Under the pieces are notes generated by a model. That model did no database searches, had not been told where the DNA came from, and was given only the letters and a program-made list of their open reading frames with translations. From the NCBI GenBank assembly GCA_025454525.1, contig JALOOG010000098.1, forward strand, positions 1 to 33,865: a DNA stretch of 33,865 nt. The letters run 5' to 3'. Shown here piece by piece: positions 15,727 through 24,343 of the stretch; within the stretch, counting starts at the first letter, position 1; each line of letters begins with the position of its first letter. Made by a program: the position numbers and the translations under genes. Origin of the DNA: Anaerolineae bacterium (GTDB lineage Bacteria > Chloroflexota > Anaerolineae > Aggregatilineales > Phototrophicaceae).

Positions 15727-16173
15727 TTAGCGCAAAGGGCTAAAATCTAACGTGGCAGTAGCCGGTACATGCGCTCCGCCTTGATATTCACCTGTATCTA
15801 AAGCATAAGCCATCACAAGGCGATCGAAGTGCATTTCAACAGATTGAAAGTAATAAGTGATCTCCCCCGTGTAAACCAATACCAAAAACGGACGTTGCTC
15901 TTCCCCTGGCATTCCGGTGAAAGTCGCGTGCCGCCATCTTGACCATTTCTCATAGGTTGTTTCGATGACTTGGGTCAAATAAGGTTCCGAACGCAAAGGA
16001 TCAACTTCTAACCCAAATCGAATGGCAGTTTCTAAGCCTTGCTCCAAGATCGCTGAACGGGTAATGCTTTGAGCATCAATAGAAGGCGCAAAACGCATCG
16101 CCAATAAAACTGCTAAGGCAAGCAATATTGCTATCAATGTCAGCCCACTGAGCCATTTAAATTTTGAAGTCAT
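15727..16173 (-). CDS. Small membrane-anchored protein, function unknown
   Basis: A 148-residue protein I do not recognise. Residues 8-26 form a single hydrophobic segment (LSGLTLIAILLALAVLLAM) after a short basic N-terminus, so it is probably a signal anchor with the rest outside the membrane. The remainder has mixed alpha/beta character with EPYLTQVIETTYEKW and a beta-rich end (LVLVYTGEITYYF). An AAGGA ribosome site lies close before the ATG. It starts 18 bases after the broken secreted-protein gene upstream and probably shared a transcript with it. The region is AT-richer than the flanks. Confidence 0.65.
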   Translation of the reverse strand: MTSKFKWLSGLTLIAILLALAVLLAMRFAPSIDAQSITRSAILEQGLETAIRFGLEVDPLRSEPYLTQVIETTYEKWSRWRHATFTGMPGEEQRPFLVLVYTGEITYYFQSVEMHFDRLVMAYALDTGEYQGGAHVPATATLDFSPLR

Positions 16174-16191
16174 GTTCTTGTTCCTTTACCT

Positions 16192-16963
16192 TTATTCCGA
16201 GTCGGAAGGGGCGATAAATTCAGGCAGTTCTGTGTAAGGAGGGCTACAATAGACGTAACTATGATGGCTATAAAACGCATTATTGATTCTGGGATAGGGT
16301 TGGTTATTGTAAGGTGGATTATCGACATAATTCCAATGATTAGGCCAATTATACCAAATTATACCAAATTCTCCCATAATCGCGCCATTGAAGATTGTAA
16401 TTTAAGACACAACGTATTTGTTCATTTCCACACCCAACTTCACCTCCCCCTGTCACCTGATCAGCGTGATTGAAAGATGTTCTGGCCATATAAACTGGGG
16501 AACCATTAACGTAGATACGCCACCTACCACTGTGAATGTGTCTGATTTCATAATGATTGTCTTGCAAAACCGGAAACTGTTGATTGTTCACACGAAAATC
16601 TTGTGGTAATCCTGAACGGTTGGTAAAAACTATATAATGTATCGTTCCCCATTGATAATCTTTAATCCAACCCGCTTCAACAAATTTGAAAGAGTTAAAA
16701 TCGTAATTATTTGCTGAAATTCGGTGGTAACTGGCAATCCCACCATTAGCGACAAATAATTCAGGATTGGTAAATCTAATGCTCCCTCGAATGGCGGTGA
16801 TGGAATTGAATTGATTAATGTATTCTGTAGCATTTGGGAAATAGGGGTGATTATATGGGCAATTCGCACGAGCATTTACGGTAGAAGTTGATGTATGATG
16901 TGGAGTCAGATTTGTAAATCCATAGACAACAATGAAAATTACTAATATGGTTGAAAGTCACAT
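16192..16963 (-). pseudogene. Secreted protein gene broken by a codon-2 stop and a 10-bp tandem duplication
   Basis: A continuous reading can be rebuilt. An ATG at 16963 with a GAAGGGA ribosome site is followed at once by TGA, then by a hydrophobic signal-like stretch (LSTILVIFIVVYGF) and an open frame of about 200 codons with ANCPYNHPYFPNATEYI, FVEAGWIKDYQWG and HIHSGRWRIYVNGSPVY. It ends early at 16349, where ATACCAAATT is present twice in tandem (16351-16370). Removing one copy joins the frame to WPNHWNYVDNPPYNNQ and a natural stop at 16192. The reconstructed product is an Asn/Tyr/His-rich exported protein of about 250 residues with no family I recognise. Both lesions could be real mutations; the 10-bp repeat could also be reversible. 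Confidence 0.7.
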
Positions 16964-17067
16964 AAATTTCCCTTCAAGTGCTGTTTCAATGTTATTGTAA
17001 TCATAAAACGATTGTAAATTTAAGTCAAGATTTCGGATTTTTCTAACACAGAAAATTGGATCATGGG

Positions 17068-17160
17068 GCGTATGGGTGGGATGTGTCGATTTTAGAGGAT
17101 GAAGATGTGCTTTTAGGGCGGTTATTGGCGCTCAATTTACAACGCGCCAACTTGCTATAA
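17068..17160 (+). pseudogene. Second copy of the methyltransferase C-terminal fragment
   Basis: Bases 17068-17148 match 15595-15675 at 76 of 81 positions by eye, encode AYGWDVSILEDEDVLLGRLL with ALNLQRANLL and end in TAA. Nothing upstream in this copy belongs to the methyltransferase. The two fragments form a direct repeat around the AT-rich insert. Confidence 0.8.
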
Positions 17161-17167
17161 CAAAAAA

Positions 17168-17199
17168 TAGCGCGAGTCTCACTGATGAGACTCGCGCTA
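17168..17199 (-). terminator. Rho-independent terminator of the phage portal gene
   Basis: A perfect 14-bp stem (TAGCGCGAGTCTCA and its complement) with a 4-nt loop is followed on the minus strand by TTTTTTG. It starts 8 bases past the portal gene stop. This is the strongest intrinsic terminator in the window. Confidence 0.9.
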
Positions 17200-17206
17200 C
17201 TAAGGG

Positions 17207-18361
17207 TTATTGTCCAGCCCGTTGATCGCCCCATGACACAGGCGGCAACTGATAGAAACGTTCACGGATCTCGTTAATGCTCAACACAGGCAACGCCGCG
17301 GTGATCTCCTGCAAACGCAAGCCTTGATCGGTGGGACGGATATCCTCAAATTGTGCGATCCCGTCCTCTGACCAAAACGGTAACAGATCTTGGCTGATCT
17401 TTTGCGCGATCCGCACCAATTTGGGATACAAGGTGCGCTCAATAAACAGACGTTCGGCGACTTTGGCATTGGCTTCGGTCGCATTATCGCTCACCAAGCC
17501 GACCGGAATCCCAAAAATGTTCAGGATCTCATCCCGATGTGCCTTGCGTCCCTGCAAAAAGTCTAGATCGGTGTGTGATAAGCCGATGCTGCGCCATTCG
17601 ATCTCACCGCCACGCACAAAGGCCGTGCGCCGTTGACCCGCGCCATAGGCCGTGCGCCATTCCCGTTTGATCCGTTCAAAATCCGCATCCGAGATCCGTT
17701 CCCGAATGTTGACCACGCCCGCAGGCACACCATGATCATCGCCGAAGGTGTTTTTATTCCATTCGGCCATCGCCCGATCGCTTAAGATCGCCACACGGGC
17801 CGCCTCTAACGCCGATAAGCCGTAATAATCATTGGCGGGATGCCAGCGCTTGAAGTGGATCACCTCTAAGGTGGAGAGTGGCATCCGCTGACCGTCTACC
17901 TCATACACATAACCCTTGATGTGATCATAGGCATCCGGCACGATCGTCATGCGATCCGGACGCAAAGGCCAGATCTCGCGTGGGCGGCCGGACTCATCTC
18001 CGATCAACAACCAATAGGCGTTTCCAGTCAGTTCTAAAAAGCCGAGTGTTTGCTCAAATAACTCAAACCGACTTAGGAACGGATTCGGCGCATCTAACAG
18101 CACCTCCAACGGATGACGCACCACCTCTAAGCGGCGATCACCTTCGATCCGATACACATGCAACGGCACTAACGCACTTGCTTCGGCGATCCGGTTGATC
18201 GCCACATACACCCATGACGAGGCTTCGTAAGCGTTCAGGTGCGAGATCTGGGGTGTGGCGCGGACGCTGTGTTGGATCGTTTGCGGGATCAAGGGCGGTG
18301 GTGTCGTCCGCAAACGTGAGACGATCGGAAAACTTAAGAGACTCGATAACCAGTTGAACAT
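17207..18361 (-). CDS. HK97-family phage portal protein, solitary
   Basis: A 384-residue protein starting at ATG 18361, preceded by AAAGGAT; the longer in-frame reading to 18520 runs back through the upstream terminator and repeat and is not credible. HK97-type portal features are clear: AYEASSWVYVAINRIAEA near the N-terminus, the NPFLSRFELFEQTLGFLELT block, GNAYW, the VIHFKRWHPANDYYGLSAL block and a C-terminal helix-rich part with DEILNIFGIPVGLV. Portal proteins form the dodecameric DNA gate at a capsid vertex. No terminase, protease or capsid gene flanks it; the gene has its own promoter-side and 3' terminators. Either a phage remnant kept intact or a domesticated gene. Confidence 0.92.
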   Translation of the reverse strand: MFNWLSSLLSFPIVSRLRTTPPPLIPQTIQHSVRATPQISHLNAYEASSWVYVAINRIAEASALVPLHVYRIEGDRRLEVVRHPLEVLLDAPNPFLSRFELFEQTLGFLELTGNAYWLLIGDESGRPREIWPLRPDRMTIVPDAYDHIKGYVYEVDGQRMPLSTLEVIHFKRWHPANDYYGLSALEAARVAILSDRAMAEWNKNTFGDDHGVPAGVVNIRERISDADFERIKREWRTAYGAGQRRTAFVRGGEIEWRSIGLSHTDLDFLQGRKAHRDEILNIFGIPVGLVSDNATEANAKVAERLFIERTLYPKLVRIAQKISQDLLPFWSEDGIAQFEDIRPTDQGLRLQEITAALPVLSINEIRERFYQLPPVSWGDQRAGQ

Positions 18362-18401
18362 CGTGTAGATCCTTTCAGTAGGTTGTAAATAGACAAAAAA
18401 A

Positions 18402-18425
18402 ACGCCTTGCGAAATGCGAAGGCGT
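18402..18425 (-). terminator. Terminator between the histidine kinase and portal genes
   Basis: A hairpin with outer stem ACGCCTT/AAGGCGT and a short inner pairing is followed on the minus strand by eight T residues. It lies downstream of the histidine kinase and upstream of the portal start, so it insulates the portal gene from kinase transcription. Confidence 0.75.
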
Positions 18426-18449
18426 GGTGTTACCGATGTAGAGTTGTTA

Positions 18450-18635
18450 AACCACAGAGGACACACAGGTAGGTACAGGAAAGTTTCTGTGAAAAGCTTT
18501 AAACCACAGAGGAAGAACAAAGACAGAGCCGTTATGAGCTGTTAAACTCTGTTTTTGACCCTTTGTAAGCTTAATTTACAACCCCATTCCTAGCCTTTCC
18601 CCAACCATGGGGCAGGGAATCGGCTTGCATGAGAT
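18450..18635. repeat. Intergenic repeats (AAACCACAGAGG and a GTTATNAGCTGTTAAA family)
   Basis: AAACCACAGAGG occurs at about 18449 and 18501, and AAACCACAGA again at 24360. Next to the second copy, GTTATGAGCTGTTAAA, a TTTACAA segment, CCTAGCC...CCCCAACC and CGGCTTGCATG match the repeat region at 540-640. This resembles short dispersed repeats seen in many environmental bacterial genomes. No gene is present here. Confidence 0.55.
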
Positions 18636-21604
18636 TATGTGCCTTCTACCAAGGGCATGATAAAGCCGAAAGTGCTGCCTTGATGATAAGCGCTACTAAA
18701 AAACATCGTGCCTTGATAGCGCTCAATGATGTTTTTCACCAGATGCAACCCTAATCCCGTGCCTTCAATGTCCACGCTTTCGGGGGTTTTGGCCCGGAAA
18801 AACGGTTCAAATAACCGTGCTTGATATTCGGCGGGAATGCCGATCCCCGTATCGGTGACACTGAAGCGGGCTTGCCCGTCCATACGATAGAGTTTGACCT
18901 CTACGCGGCCATATTCATAGGTGTACTTGATCGCGTTTTCGATTAGGTTAAAGATCGCCTCGTGTAATTGGGCCGGATCGGCCTGCACAAAGATCTGTTC
19001 CGCCGAAACTTGATTGTGTAGATCAAGCTGTTTGAGTTCGGCGTGGGGTTCGATCTCATAAATCACCCGCCGCACCATATCCCCTAAATCGACAAATTCC
19101 CCTTTGCCCGTGCGTACCACCTGTTCGATCCGCTCTAATGAGAGGATGTCGGTGATGATTGTCTGAATCCGCATGATGTTACGGCGAATCGCGTCGATGT
19201 ATTCGCGTTCATCCTCATTCAATTTCGGCAAGATGTCGGTTTCGACCACTTCCAGATAGCCTTTGATCACGCCGATCGGATTACGGAGATCGTGCGAAGC
19301 AATGCGGATCATATCGGTTTTGAGCTGTTCTAATTGACTGACACGCTTACTACTTTCGGTCAATTCTTGGAGTTGACGTTGCGAGAGTTCATATAAACGC
19401 GCATTGTCCAACGCCACTGCGACGCGAGTCATCAGCAATTTTACAAAGTCAAACACTGCGGGCGTGAAATTGTCCTCTTGGCTGGTCTCAAGGTTTAAGA
19501 TCCCGATGAGTTGATCGTGTGCCGTCAACGGAATCACGATTTGCGATTGAGTCTCTGGGAGATCGGCGACATAATGAGCGTCCTGATGCACATTTGGGAT
19601 CAACAAAGCGTGGCGCGTTTCGATAGCGCGTTGCACCGTGCCGTGGGGTTGGATCTCCCGGTTGATCTCCGATCGCCCTTCATATTCTCCGATCGCATCT
19701 TTGAGGTAAAAGCGATCGTTTTCACATAACAAGACAAAACCTGCCTCCGCGCTACTTAGGACAAAAGCAGAGCTTAAGGCCACATGCAACACCTGATCGA
19801 TCTGTAAGGTGCTGGTGATCTCCACATCCACTTGACGCAAGGCCGCCAATTGCACCAAACGTTGTTCAAGTTCGGTTTCGGCCTCTTTGCGGGCGGTGAT
19901 GTCATGGTTGATCGATACCGTGCCGATCATCTGATCATCGGCATCGCGCAAGAGCGAGACAGAGGTCAACATATAGAGTTGTTTTCCGTCCCGGCGGAGT
20001 TGAGTCACTTCGCTACGCCAATACCCACGTTGGAGATACTTTTCGCGGATAAAGTTTTCGCTGTCGTGTTCAAAGACGGTTGGCACCAGTTGATCAAAAC
20101 GCTGACCTAGTGCCTCTTTTTCCTTCCAACCGTAGACCTGTTCTGCGGCCCGATTCCAACTTAAAATCACGGTGTCCATATCCATTGAGACGATCGCATC
20201 GGACACCGATTGCAACAATTTCGCCTGATAATTCAATTGGCGTTCGATCTGTTTACGGGCGGTGATGTCACGCACGATGCTTTGGATGTGTAACGGATTG
20301 CCGTCAGCATCACGCACCAACTCCACATTGATCTCGACGTTGATCTCGCTCCCGTCTTTGCGGCGAAACACGCGCTCATAAAACGGCGCGATCCGTTCAT
20401 TTTTCAGCAAGCGCTCTAAGACTTGATCGCTACGATCATGTTCACGTTCGACCACGATATCGCGATAGGACATCTTGGTGAGTTCCTCAAAGCTATAGCC
20501 CAACATTTGGGTAGCGCGTTGATTCACGGCCAGATGTGACCCTTGCACATTTAAGAGGAAGATCGCATCGTTGGCTTGTTCAAACAGGGCGCGGTAACGC
20601 ATGGCGCTACGCATCTTTTCGGACTCGATACGACGACGATCGCTCATATCCTCCATTTGATAAATCATGCCGGTCATGTGGCCGTCGGAGTCCCGCATCA
20701 CCGATTGAAAGACGGTCACTTGCAGATAGGCCCGCGATTTGGTGATCAATAAGGCCTCACCGCTGCGCGTGGCATCCTCACCACTGACCTCGCTTGTCCC
20801 CTCTTGCAAGGCGATATTGTTAAACGGTTTGCCGATCAATTCGCGTTCGCTATAGCCTAACACCCGTAAGGCGGTGGGATTGATCGTGCGGATCATGCCG
20901 TGCGAATCGACCACGATCAACATATTGCTCATCGAACGTAAGATGTTGTCGATGTAATCCTTAGAGAAGGTGGTCAATTGCAATTGTTCTAAGGTGTTGC
21001 GGAGTTTTGCATCCCCTTGTTGTAAGCGTCGGAAACTACGCCCTAACATTTCACTGGCCAAGATCACCAAACCACCGACCATCACGATGAACAGCAGATG
21101 CACCATGAGCTGACTTTCAAGAGAAAGATCAAGCTGACGATATTGTGTGCCTTGTGCGATCTGGATGATGCCTAACGAGAATAACCAGGTGACACTGACC
21201 GCTGTGCCGATCACCGCGGCACGAACACCGAGTAACATCCCGGTCATCAAGATCAACAGGATATGGCCGCCGGTCATCGGCGCACCGATCCCGCCCCAAA
21301 TCAAGGTCGAGAGGCCGTTGATCAGATACAAGCCGATGATCAACAGGATCGAAGCGGTTTGGGTGTAGTTTCGTCGGGATAACCACCAGACAAACACCAA
21401 AAAGCCAATCGCCGCCCCGACAAAACTTGAGGCGGCCAACGGATTTAAGGCGACGCGGGCCGCCAATATAAATACCAAGCACATCACGATAAACAGCAGG
21501 AAGATCACCCGATTGAGGATCTCTGCTTGTGCGTTTTTCATTTCATCGGCAAACGTCGGGGCCTTCAGTAAACCTCGAATGCGCTCTTGCATAGGATATA
21601 ACAA
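18635..21604 (-). CDS. Membrane-bound multi-PAS/GAF sensor histidine kinase
   Basis: A 989-residue protein. About six hydrophobic segments lie in residues 30-185, then three PAS domains (about 215-325, 331-450 and 456-575, the last two ending in DITARK), a GAF domain (590-735), a HisKA dimerisation helix with phospho-accepting His771 (IASHDLRNPIGVIKGY), and an HATPase domain with N-box Asn886/Asn890, DTGIGIP (918-924) and GTGLGL (948-953). All catalytic boxes are intact. It should autophosphorylate in response to membrane, small-molecule or redox input; no cognate response regulator is adjacent. Start could be ATG 21604 or the Met at codon 5. A T-rich terminator lies about 210 bases after its stop. 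Confidence 0.95.
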   Translation of the reverse strand: MLYPMQERIRGLLKAPTFADEMKNAQAEILNRVIFLLFIVMCLVFILAARVALNPLAASSFVGAAIGFLVFVWWLSRRNYTQTASILLIIGLYLINGLSTLIWGGIGAPMTGGHILLILMTGMLLGVRAAVIGTAVSVTWLFSLGIIQIAQGTQYRQLDLSLESQLMVHLLFIVMVGGLVILASEMLGRSFRRLQQGDAKLRNTLEQLQLTTFSKDYIDNILRSMSNMLIVVDSHGMIRTINPTALRVLGYSERELIGKPFNNIALQEGTSEVSGEDATRSGEALLITKSRAYLQVTVFQSVMRDSDGHMTGMIYQMEDMSDRRRIESEKMRSAMRYRALFEQANDAIFLLNVQGSHLAVNQRATQMLGYSFEELTKMSYRDIVVEREHDRSDQVLERLLKNERIAPFYERVFRRKDGSEINVEINVELVRDADGNPLHIQSIVRDITARKQIERQLNYQAKLLQSVSDAIVSMDMDTVILSWNRAAEQVYGWKEKEALGQRFDQLVPTVFEHDSENFIREKYLQRGYWRSEVTQLRRDGKQLYMLTSVSLLRDADDQMIGTVSINHDITARKEAETELEQRLVQLAALRQVDVEITSTLQIDQVLHVALSSAFVLSSAEAGFVLLCENDRFYLKDAIGEYEGRSEINREIQPHGTVQRAIETRHALLIPNVHQDAHYVADLPETQSQIVIPLTAHDQLIGILNLETSQEDNFTPAVFDFVKLLMTRVAVALDNARLYELSQRQLQELTESSKRVSQLEQLKTDMIRIASHDLRNPIGVIKGYLEVVETDILPKLNEDEREYIDAIRRNIMRIQTIITDILSLERIEQVVRTGKGEFVDLGDMVRRVIYEIEPHAELKQLDLHNQVSAEQIFVQADPAQLHEAIFNLIENAIKYTYEYGRVEVKLYRMDGQARFSVTDTGIGIPAEYQARLFEPFFRAKTPESVDIEGTGLGLHLVKNIIERYQGTMFFSSAYHQGSTFGFIMPLVEGT

Positions 21605-21682
21605 CCATGATTATCGAATAATTTACCTCTATCATAGCACTCGGATCGGTGAATACGCAATTGAATGGGCAGCGAGGGCGTT

Positions 21683-23131
21683 TTAATTGGCTAATTGCGC
21701 CAACGTGATCAAAAATTCGCCGGTTTCATCCGCTTCCCCGCGTTCCACCCGTAGATAATACAAACCCGTGCGCGGCAAGACATACCGATCGATCCGTACC
21801 GATCCACCGGCCCCCTCCGATCCGCTACTTAACACCCGCCCGCTCTCATCACTCAGCGTTAAGCGGGGAATCAGCGCTCCGCGTTCACGGATCGCTGAAG
21901 CGGTGATGATGTCCGCTTGTACGCCATAAAAAGCGTAGATCGCGCTTTCGGTGGTCGCATCTAAGGTCAACTCCACCGTGGCCCCATACACCAAGCGGCC
22001 CGCGCCTTCGATCACCCGGTCAAACACATTGCCCAACGGCAACAATTCGATCCGATAACGCCCGATCGATGTGCCGGCCGCACCCTGATAACGCGATGCG
22101 ATCACGTAATAAGTGCCGTCAGACGGGATGCGAAATTCCGCGATCTGGGCGTTCTGATTGCCCTGCACGATGTCATCATTGGTCGCTAAGGGTTGTAAGT
22201 TAGCATTGGTGAGCGTCAACAACGAGTCTAAGGTGCTTCCGGTGAGCCGGGTCATCCGCACCGTGAGCAGTTCATCTCGGCGGGCGGAAAAACTGTAGTA
22301 GATCTCAAAGCGCTCCGGCGTGATCTCACCAGTGATTGGCGTGTTGAGGGGCAAGGGGATCGCCACTTGCGGTGAGACCCCTTGCCCACTGCTATCGGCG
22401 CGCTCCAAAGTGAGCAGAAAATCGCCTGCGGAGCGCCCGGCCGCGCCGCCGTAACGAGTGGCGATGATCAAGTAGACTCCCGGTTCTTCGATCAACAGAT
22501 CGGCGATTTGCGCGTCGATCGAGTCCGGCATATCGTCATTTTCGGCGATGATCTGGCGCGTGGCCACTTTGGCTACCTGTAACAGCGGGTCAAGATCACC
22601 GGAATCGCGGCGCATGGTGATCGTGATCAGATCGCCGCGTTCGGCGGTGAAGGTGTAGAAAAACTCGCCTTGTTGCGGGGTGATCTTGTTGACGATCGTA
22701 TCCCCATAGCGCAAAGCACTACCGGACTCGAAACTCACCCCGACGCGCTCAATCACCAGTTCATAGGTGCCGGCCGTGCTACCTAACGCATAGCCAAAGC
22801 GCCCAATCACGATCGTATAGGTGTCATTTTGATCGATGCGTAAGGCCTCAATGATCGGGTCTTTTGCGCCACTGCTATCATCGCGAGTCGCCAAGAGCGA
22901 TCCGCTGCTGTCTAAGACGCTGATCACCAGATCGAGATTGCCACTGGTGGTTTTCGCCCGAATGCGGGTGTATTCCCCGCGCAAGCCGTCAAAGGTATAG
23001 ACTTGGCGCGGGGTACTTTGATCGATCCGTCCGGTGACGATCGTGCCGTAGGTGAGGGGGGTCGCTTGCGCGGTGATCCCGCCGATCCCTAGCACGAATA
23101 AGCTCAATAGCATCCAAAAGCAGCGTCTCAC
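21683..23131 (-). CDS. Secreted protein with four PPC-like beta repeats
   Basis: A 482-residue protein with a classic signal peptide (about 1-23, LLSLFVLGIGGITAQA). The mature part is four repeats of about 110 residues, each following the pattern YGT/G-x-I-x-x-x-I ... Y-x-F ... G-D/N-L-D-x-x-L-x-L ... DD ... I ... G-x-Y-x-I-x-x-x-R-x-G, resembling bacterial pre-peptidase C-terminal (PPC) domains. Repeats 1-3 contain SGNLDLV, SGDLDPLL and STLDSLL; the fourth is shorter. Such domains are extracellular adhesion or folding modules. No catalytic domain is attached, which is common in Chloroflexota. A direct partner is not evident. Confidence 0.8.
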   Translation of the reverse strand: MRRCFWMLLSLFVLGIGGITAQATPLTYGTIVTGRIDQSTPRQVYTFDGLRGEYTRIRAKTTSGNLDLVISVLDSSGSLLATRDDSSGAKDPIIEALRIDQNDTYTIVIGRFGYALGSTAGTYELVIERVGVSFESGSALRYGDTIVNKITPQQGEFFYTFTAERGDLITITMRRDSGDLDPLLQVAKVATRQIIAENDDMPDSIDAQIADLLIEEPGVYLIIATRYGGAAGRSAGDFLLTLERADSSGQGVSPQVAIPLPLNTPITGEITPERFEIYYSFSARRDELLTVRMTRLTGSTLDSLLTLTNANLQPLATNDDIVQGNQNAQIAEFRIPSDGTYYVIASRYQGAAGTSIGRYRIELLPLGNVFDRVIEGAGRLVYGATVELTLDATTESAIYAFYGVQADIITASAIRERGALIPRLTLSDESGRVLSSGSEGAGGSVRIDRYVLPRTGLYYLRVERGEADETGEFLITLAQLAN

Positions 23132-23169
23132 CGCGATCCTTTACCCTGTGTCACCTGTGATCTGCTTCA

Positions 23170-23634
23170 TTATAGTTCAAATGCCCAAAATTGACCGATT
23201 CCCATTTCTAACCATTGTTGATCGGTGCGCCATTGTAGCGTCAAGGTGTGCGATCCGGTGGTGACTCCGGTGATCAGGAGGGAGAGACTCACCGGAACAC
23301 GAGTGCTAGTCGCATCCACTCTGAGCGATCCGTTAAAGCCATCCAAAGCGACGCGCACCCCGTCTAGGGCGATGTCAAAATAGCCCGCTGATCCGACGGT
23401 GTGTGAGACGTTGGCATAAAAGCCGACCATGAGATCACCACCGCGTGTTAACGGGCTAAGTGTCGCACGGGTCGCAAAGAAGCTGGTGGCGTTGGTGCTG
23501 GTGGCGGGCGTGAGGGTCACGCGGGCGCGGAAGTTAGGCGTTTTGAGGTAATTCAGGTTATCGCCGATCGCGTTGAGGTCTTGCGCGGTCACGATGTCAT
23601 TTACATTCCAATTGTTTTTTGGGGGTGTCCACAT
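23170..23634 (-). CDS. Phage-type structural protein (tail/fibre-like)
   Basis: A 154-residue protein from ATG 23634, preceded by AAAGGGA; the longer reading to 23730 overlaps the divergent gene and is unlikely. The N-terminus WTPPKNNWNVNDIVTAQDLN followed by IGDNLNYLK is a pattern typical of short phage baseplate or tail-fibre-associated proteins (W-x-P-x-x-x-W...D-x-V-T/N-A-x-D-L-N-x-I-x-x-N). The rest is beta-rich with Thr/Ser strands and ends DQQWLEMGIGQFWAFEL. With the portal gene 4.8 kb away it is the second phage-type gene on this strand, without other virion genes in between. Specific function is uncertain. Confidence 0.6.
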   Translation of the reverse strand: MWTPPKNNWNVNDIVTAQDLNAIGDNLNYLKTPNFRARVTLTPATSTNATSFFATRATLSPLTRGGDLMVGFYANVSHTVGSAGYFDIALDGVRVALDGFNGSLRVDATSTRVPVSLSLLITGVTTGSHTLTLQWRTDQQWLEMGIGQFWAFEL

Positions 23635-23671
23635 GATAATTGTCCCTTTTCTAGGTTTTAGGAGCGAATAG

Positions 23672-24343
23672 ATGTTATTGATGTGGGGCTTATGGGCGGC
23701 CCTGTTATTCGGCGGATTCCTGTTCGGCACGACTTGGCCAGAGGGTCATCGACGGATGCCGATCTGGACACGCATGGCCTCATCGGCGGTTTTGGCGATC
23801 GCGGCGTGGATCTGGGCGGGGATCGGGCCGGAGTCGCCGTTAGCGATCCCGATCGCGATCGGGATGACATTTGGGTGGTTGGGTGACTTATTGATGGCAC
23901 AACTGCTCCTCAAAGTGAATTATGTGTTAGCGGGTATGAGCGCGTTTGGGATCGGGCATCTTGCTTATTTGTACGGATTGATACAAGTCCGATCGGAGTC
24001 GATGTCGTTCGCGCCGATCGGGATCGCGTGGATCATCGGGGCGATCGGGTGGTGGATCGTGGTCTATTGGCGTAACGAATGCGGGAAATTGCATTATGCG
24101 GCCTTGCCGTATACGTTGTTACTGAGTAGTACGGCGGGGGTGAGTGCGGCGATCGCGCTGAGTCAACCGCAGTATGGGTGGATCGCAATTGGCGCGGCGT
24201 TGTTTTTGATCAGCGATACGATCTTAGCGATGGAACTGTTCCGGCCGGTGAAGTTTCCGCTGATCAATGATGCGGTATGGTTGACGTATGGGCCGGGGCA
24301 GATGTTGATCGTGTTCGGGTTATTTTTCGCGGGTGGGGTATAA
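23672..24343 (+). CDS. YhhN/TMEM86-family membrane protein (lysoplasmalogenase-like)
   Basis: A 223-residue integral membrane protein with about eight hydrophobic segments. Conserved YhhN features are visible: FGWLGDLLMA (Asp in the second core helix), a later LFLISDTILAMELF and the C-terminal WLTYGPGQMLIVFGL. Eukaryotic TMEM86 hydrolyses lysoplasmalogens; the activity of bacterial members is less certain. The gene is divergent from the phage-type gene with a 37-base gap. Its DNA is extremely rich in GATC (20 sites counted in 23761-24343). Confidence 0.85.
   Translation: MLLMWGLWAALLFGGFLFGTTWPEGHRRMPIWTRMASSAVLAIAAWIWAGIGPESPLAIPIAIGMTFGWLGDLLMAQLLLKVNYVLAGMSAFGIGHLAYLYGLIQVRSESMSFAPIGIAWIIGAIGWWIVVYWRNECGKLHYAALPYTLLLSSTAGVSAAIALSQPQYGWIAIGAALFLISDTILAMELFRPVKFPLINDAVWLTYGPGQMLIVFGLFFAGGV

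Noticed and set aside
16630-16875. 81-codon minus-strand open frame with LPILNYLSLMVGLP
   Set aside because: Another frame across the same bases continues directly into the conserved-looking secreted protein, so this is a shadow.
18362-18520. N-terminal extension of the portal protein
   Set aside because: It would run through a T-rich terminator and dispersed repeats; a good ribosome site precedes ATG 18361.
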